A stretch of 64,000 bases of DNA, from contig NC_063983.1 in assembly GCF_932276165.1 (NCBI RefSeq), positions 6,579,501-6,643,500 of the forward strand, given 5' to 3'. The position numbers and the translations under genes were made by a program. Below, piece by piece: positions 59,401-64,000 of this stretch. The first letter of the stretch is position 1. Each line of letters starts with the position of its first letter. The notes under the pieces were generated by a model. That model did not search any database and had not been told where the DNA came from. It was given only the letters and a program-made list of their open reading frames with translations. Origin of the DNA: Plutella xylostella (Eukaryota > Arthropoda > Insecta > Lepidoptera > Plutellidae).

Positions 59401-61327
59401 ACAAAAGAGTTCAACGCGTTAACATATTACTTAAGTTCGTGCTCATTTTAGCTCGAGTTTTCATCATCATATTAAAGCTGCATAAAAGTGAAGTACTTAT
59501 GGAAAGTATAAAAAACTACTTACACAATAAATACCAAATTATGTAGAAAAATAGATAGGCTCTCTGAAATAAATCATTTATGATCTCACACAAACTTGCA
59601 TAGTACCTAGATCTTTGTCTCTATGATGGCTTCTTGCATAGTGGTAGATTTAATTTGATACCGTCGTTTTTCATTACAAGATATTCATTTCAAAACAAAT
59701 GAAGATAATAATGCTACTAATGATAAATGGGCGCGACTGCATCCAAACAACATCTTGGTAGGCCAACATACTTATATCTTAATGTGTAGGTGTGATATAT
59801 TGTATCTTGTTACATGCACAGATGTATCTATTAAATGAATAATTAATGTAAATTCTAGTTTTCGTTATATTTGCCGTGGCAGTTCTGTTATACTTTTGTT
59901 TATTATGATAGAGAAACTGAATGACAACTGCGAATCAATTCTTATCCTTTTTTCAATAAATAACTAGTGTTAGATAAATTAAATAAAAGTCTTAAAGCAA
60001 AACCGTATAAAGACGTTGTTAACACTCAACATTGCTGACTTTATCCAACACAAAAAAATAAAGCAAGACCATAATACTCGACACTAAAAACTCGAGTTTG
60101 TCCTCAGGCATATTTAATATGTAATCATCCTGCCCTCTATCTAACTTCGTGAATGATGTTTAGTCCGAGACGCTACCGGTCTTCAGCTTCTCTTGGCAAC
60201 CAAAATGACACAACTGCAATCTTTATATGAGCTAAATGCTAGTGTACAGCTAAGATAATAAGAAATACTTTGGTTTGTGGGAAAAGTGATTCATGTGTAG
60301 AAATAATTGAAATGTAGGATTGGCTTCTGGTGTTACACGTTCAGAGAATGCCTGGAATTTGTGTGGTTTTTGTAAGTTGAGGTTGGAGAATGACTTGCAT
60401 AATAATACTTTACACGGTAATTTCTACCTGACTATTGTGTGCAAAACACGTTTGAATTAGATGTGCACTTGAGAGGTGCAGACTACTGCTATTGTTCTAC
60501 AAAGTACCTTAAAAATACAAGATTTTGTTCTCGAACTATCTTACCACGTTACAGCACCTAAAATTTTGTAAGTAATTCTATATTTTTTTCAAAGAATCTG
60601 TTTCGCATACCTATTTTTGACCTTAAATATCAATAGTTAAACATAAAACATTAACACTATGTTTTATACACATAAATATAGAGTATAAAAACAGTTTATT
60701 TAGAAGTAGTGTTCGCTTAATCCGAGGGCGAGGAAAACATAAATTGTCTATTTATTTTAGTTGTTTTCGTCGACTTTAGTCGGACACGGTGATGCATTGT
60801 TCTCGATGTATGAAGCACGCGATCGGCCCGATGTTTGTGTTGTGCATGTGTAGTCACAGAGTAGTGCGACCAACAGATTTCAATCATTTTAGAGTAAATA
60901 AAGTTATTTTGTTGTTTGAAGTTTTTGATTTTGATTGTTACAGACAACTTGTCTTATTGTGTTCCTCATCAAACTGAAGTGTCTGAATTTTATTGAGGTT
61001 TTTTAAATCTGACACCTGGGTTTTTTACTAACTGGGTTTTTTCCTGGGTTTGGTACTTACAACTTTTTTTTCTTTAGCGATACTCAGTAAAAGCTGTGAT
61101 AGTTTTTAGTTATAGGTATGAAACAGAAAATTAAAATGTATTTATAAACAGTCCCGTTTATATACCATCTACAATGAAACATGTAATCTTTACATGAAGC
61201 GCAACTCTCAAGACTGTACAATCGCACACATACAAATCTATTTAATAACCTCTCGCAGGTCGATCGTTTGATTTCCGAATGCTTTTGATTTGCTGGAATA
61301 TTATTATAATCTGTCGCCGAAAACAAT
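56449..61327. other. Intergenic; no gene seen
   Basis: No gene supported. Contents: a tandem GCGGCGTAATGTGA pair near 56895-56922, a TATACAGGGTGACCC end-like sequence at 56982 (possible mariner-type end without partner), a lone MITE family A end at 57686-57711, and a block at 58680-58940. That block has a TCF-like CTTTGAT and several TTTAT(T/G) homeodomain-type sites and may be regulatory. Confidence 0.45.
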
Positions 61328-61400
61328 GGGTGGGCGGGGGAGGGGCGGGGTGGCGCGCGGGGCGCGGGGGGGGGACCTGCGCGCACGCCGCGGAGCAGGG
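61328..61400. other. Very GC-rich patch with G-quadruplex potential
   Basis: 61328-61350 holds five G-runs of three or more separated by single bases. It is followed by GCGCGCGGGGCGCGG, an 8-9 G run and CGCGCACGCCGCGG. This is an abrupt change from AT-rich flanks and is not linked to any ORF. It resembles a CpG-island core or a structured regulatory site. Confidence 0.6.
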
Positions 61401-61453
61401 ACTGTTCCAGAACAAGCCTGGTTCTCCAGGGTTTTATAATACTCTCAGGTATA

Positions 61454-61541
61454 CGCTAGCAATGAAAAAGTTCCAATGGAAATTTTTCACCGGTTATTGT
61501 CTTTCTATATGTCACTAGATTTTTTTCATTGCTCGTGAATG
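61454..61541. mobile_element. TA-flanked MITE, family A, short diverged copy
   Basis: The left end CGCTAGCAATGAAAAAGTTCC and right end TTTTTTCATTGCTCGTGAATG, with TA outside each (61452-61453 and 61542-61543). 88 bp, non-coding. Confidence 0.65.
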
Positions 61542-61543
61542 TA

Positions 61544-62740
61544 ATATAATATAACACACTTGACTTCCTGAAAACGAAAAGCGATACCTACTGCAACAAA
61601 AGAAAGATAGGTATGTCAAAAAATTAGTTGCCTTATTATTCTAGTAGTCCAAAACTTATGCTTAGTAAATCTTAGTACCTAGACGAACGGCAATACGATT
61701 ATACATAATTAACTCTGCACTTACAGGGTGGGTGATTCTGTAAGACGTTCGTGTTATACATCGCGCTGAATCTCATCAATGCCACTTTCAATATATACGA
61801 ATAGTATACCTATATTAAGGGTCTGCAATAGGGAATCGAGGGTTGGCATTGTCATAGAATTATGTAGTAAATGATGCTCTACAGCCTTGAAAAAAATCAC
61901 ACAGGTAGTTGAAGAGTCTAGCTAGGTGCTGAATCATTCGAATTTAAGTAAATGATTATGGATAACTGTAAATTAATTTCAGAATATCAAGAAAAACCAG
62001 TCAATCACACTCCCGTATTGTAACAACTGTGTCGTAATTATAAAGAATTTTCATATGATTTTTATCATATTATAAAGTTAAAGGCTTGGACTAGGCGCTA
62101 AATACCTTGTTTTTTTAATAAACACACACTTATTTTGTGTAAATTAATCCCAAACTTGAGCAATTTTTTTCCCTCAAATCTTCATACAAATATCTATGGC
62201 GGCTTTCTGTGTTATAAAATCATAAACACAAGTGACGTTTGACTCAGTTGGCCGCTGGCCTCCAAAGAAGGGTCACGTCGGTTTAGGCAGCACTGACAGC
62301 TCGCGATCTTATCGTGTACAGATACAAAATCACTGCACATTGGTTGTCATTGCACTTTTTCAACTTTTATGACACCAACATAATTTGATTTGAAATTGAG
62401 GAAGCATAATTCTTCCAGTATATTCAATACATTAAATTAAATTAGATAGTGTGCAATATTCTCGTGATATTACAGTCTCGTAAAGGTCTGATGAGGAGCA
62501 GGAATATAGCGAATGGATCTAAGTGATGACAATACGCACGAACATTAGGTTAGGGATCAAAAATACAGTCTCTTGGTGCTGGTTGAGGTATGGTCTCGTG
62601 AGGATCTGATGAGGGCAGTAACACGGTGGTGGCTCAATTTTATTTCAAAGATGTTAATAGCTAAAAGCATCGAGTTTGGGCTATTAAGTATGTTTTTCAG
62701 AGAGAGAGAAAGAGATTTTGTTTTTCCTCTGGATGTGTTA
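61544..62740. other. Intergenic; no gene seen
   Basis: No gene supported. A short direct repeat of TCTCGT(A/G)A.G.TCTGATGAG lies near 62475 and 62593. Confidence 0.5.
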
Positions 62741-63115
62741 CTCAAACTCAAACTCAAAATTTTTTATTCATCGTACAAATATAAAATTTTCTGATGAACG
62801 TCAATTTTTACAAATTACTCTCCGTTCGGATAAGGGGGGGCTCTTTCTGTCTAAGGAGAAGAACGGAGGCAAGAAACTCCTGAGCCATCTTTTCAAAAAA
62901 AGACTTAAAACTAGTTGGTATACAATACATATAAGCTTAATAATTATTATTATAATAATATGAGCAGAGCTAACTACTTATCACAGCCATGCATTAACGT
63001 CCTCTAAGTAATCATCAATTTTATAATAAGCTTTTTTACTGAGTTTCTCTTTAATGTAACACTTAAACTTATTCTCTGGCATTTGAGCAACTTCTGCTGG
63101 AAGCTTATTAGTTTA
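62741..63115 (-). mobile_element. CR1/jockey-type LINE 3' end, truncated
   Basis: On the - strand about 43 codons read NKLPAEVAQMPENKFK then AYYKIDDYLEDVNAW, to a TGA at 62981-62983. This is the usual C-terminus of jockey-group ORF2. The 3' UTR runs to a TTTGAGTTTGAGTTTGAG tail at 62741-62758. Upstream the frame is lost within about 130 bp, so this is a 5'-truncated or decayed copy of a LINE family different from the one at 40-47 kb. Confidence 0.75.
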
Positions 63116-63529
63116 GCGTGTTAGGTTTACTGGGTTTACTAAGTTCATTCTGTTAATGGCATCAAGTTGTTATGTGTTCATAAGTAATAATTATTTATTC
63201 ACAAAATGCTGTTGATTCTCCACGAAAATGTAAAAATAAAAATAAAATAAATAAAAATAAATTCGTAACGTAAAATTGTCAATGACGGAATTTCTTCTAT
63301 AGACAGTAGCCACAAAAAAAACAAACGATAGATGGCGTGATTTGAAGATAAAGATACATTTTTTCGACACATAGACAGCAACAACAAAAAAAATACAGAT
63401 TTAAAGAAAAGAAACACATACTTATACAAAACAACAAAGAAAAAAAAGGATACACATCAAAATAACTGGAAAAAATATAAGCCCCAATTTACTTGTGTGG
63501 GACAGGGAGTACCATAATATTTTTTTTGG

Positions 63530-63675
63530 GGTACTCCCCATCTATGCGAAATATAAGCTTGATATCTTTACCCGTTTCTGAGAAAAAGAGCGGTGACAGA
63601 CAGTCAGTCAGACAGACGGACAACAAAGAGATCCTATAACGGTTGCTTTTTTTCTTTTGACGTTCGAAACCCTAA
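63530..63675. repeat. Fragment related to the 13713-14304 repeat
   Basis: Shares the order of a GGTGACAGACAGTCAGTCAG-type microsatellite, an ACAAAGAGATCC...GGTTGCTTTTTTTCTTTTG block and a closing CGAAACCCTAAAA, compared with GGCTACGGAACCCTAAAA at 14290. The left part is missing. The remaining DNA to 64000 shows nothing that can be supported. Confidence 0.5.
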
Positions 63676-64000
63676 AATTAAGTAAAAATATTATGCTGCC
63701 AAAAAATGTACTTACAGGTATTGAAAAAGCGGTATATAAACAAATTATACCAGCAGAGGGTTCACCATTTAGCTGAATGTTACTTAGAAAACGGCCTTGA
63801 GTGGCGGTCATGTTGGTCCCCGCCTGCGATACTTTCCATTAACATTGGGACTCGTTTTCATGTTTTTAGCGTACAGTCAGGTTTTTAGTTTTTTATAATT
63901 GTATTTTATTATTTGTAACTTTTTAGTTGTTTTTATTTTATGAAATTTTACGTCGGTAGGTAGTTCATGATCATTTTTTATTTCAATAATTTTGGTGTTG

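Overview
The window looks like nuclear DNA of a lepidopteran insect. It is AT-rich and holds one spliced insect developmental gene. The rest is crowded with repeats typical of moths and butterflies: short Lep1-like Helitrons, many small TA-flanked foldback elements (MITEs), tRNA-derived SINEs, and CR1/jockey-like and RTE-like LINEs. Species or family cannot be told from the sequence alone.

The only convincing host protein-coding gene is at 3.7-8.3 kb on the + strand. It is an odd-skipped-family C2H2 zinc-finger transcription factor of the five-finger bowl/sob type. It has two coding exons (3890-4962 and 7528-7900) and a 2.57 kb intron that splits an Arg codon inside finger 2. A GC-rich leader lies upstream and an AATAAA signal lies at 8301. 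No second host protein-coding gene was found in the remaining ~55 kb, so this is either a gene-poor flank or a regulatory landscape.

Region by region. 0.1-0.7 kb: broken Tc1-like transposase with a small intron. 3.7-8.3 kb: bowl/sob. 8.7-38.8 kb: intergenic DNA with at least six MITE families, three Helitrons, two SINE families in several copies, a 2.0 kb unclassified element with 28-bp terminal inverted repeats (TIRs, 11.06-13.07 kb), a hAT-like element, a Harbinger-like element and a three-copy tandem repeat. 38.9-39.5 kb: RTE LINE fragment on the - strand. 40.2-47.0 kb: a near-complete CR1/jockey-type LINE whose ORF1 is open and whose ORF2 is broken only by a 2.1 kb hAT-type insertion. That hAT carries a jockey-like LINE fragment, which carries an RTE fragment, so four elements are nested with readable target-site duplications (TSDs) at two levels. 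53.79-56.45 kb: a 2.66 kb TIR element, the best candidate for something undescribed. It has at least nine internal copies of a CCGAG-core motif related to its own ends, and a small promoter-intron-poly(A) unit with no long ORF. 62.7-63.1 kb: 3' end of another LINE on the - strand.

Apart from bowl/sob nothing here works as a host pathway. The main content is the layered history of transposition, and much of it can be ordered in time from nesting, an empty-site comparison and TSDs.
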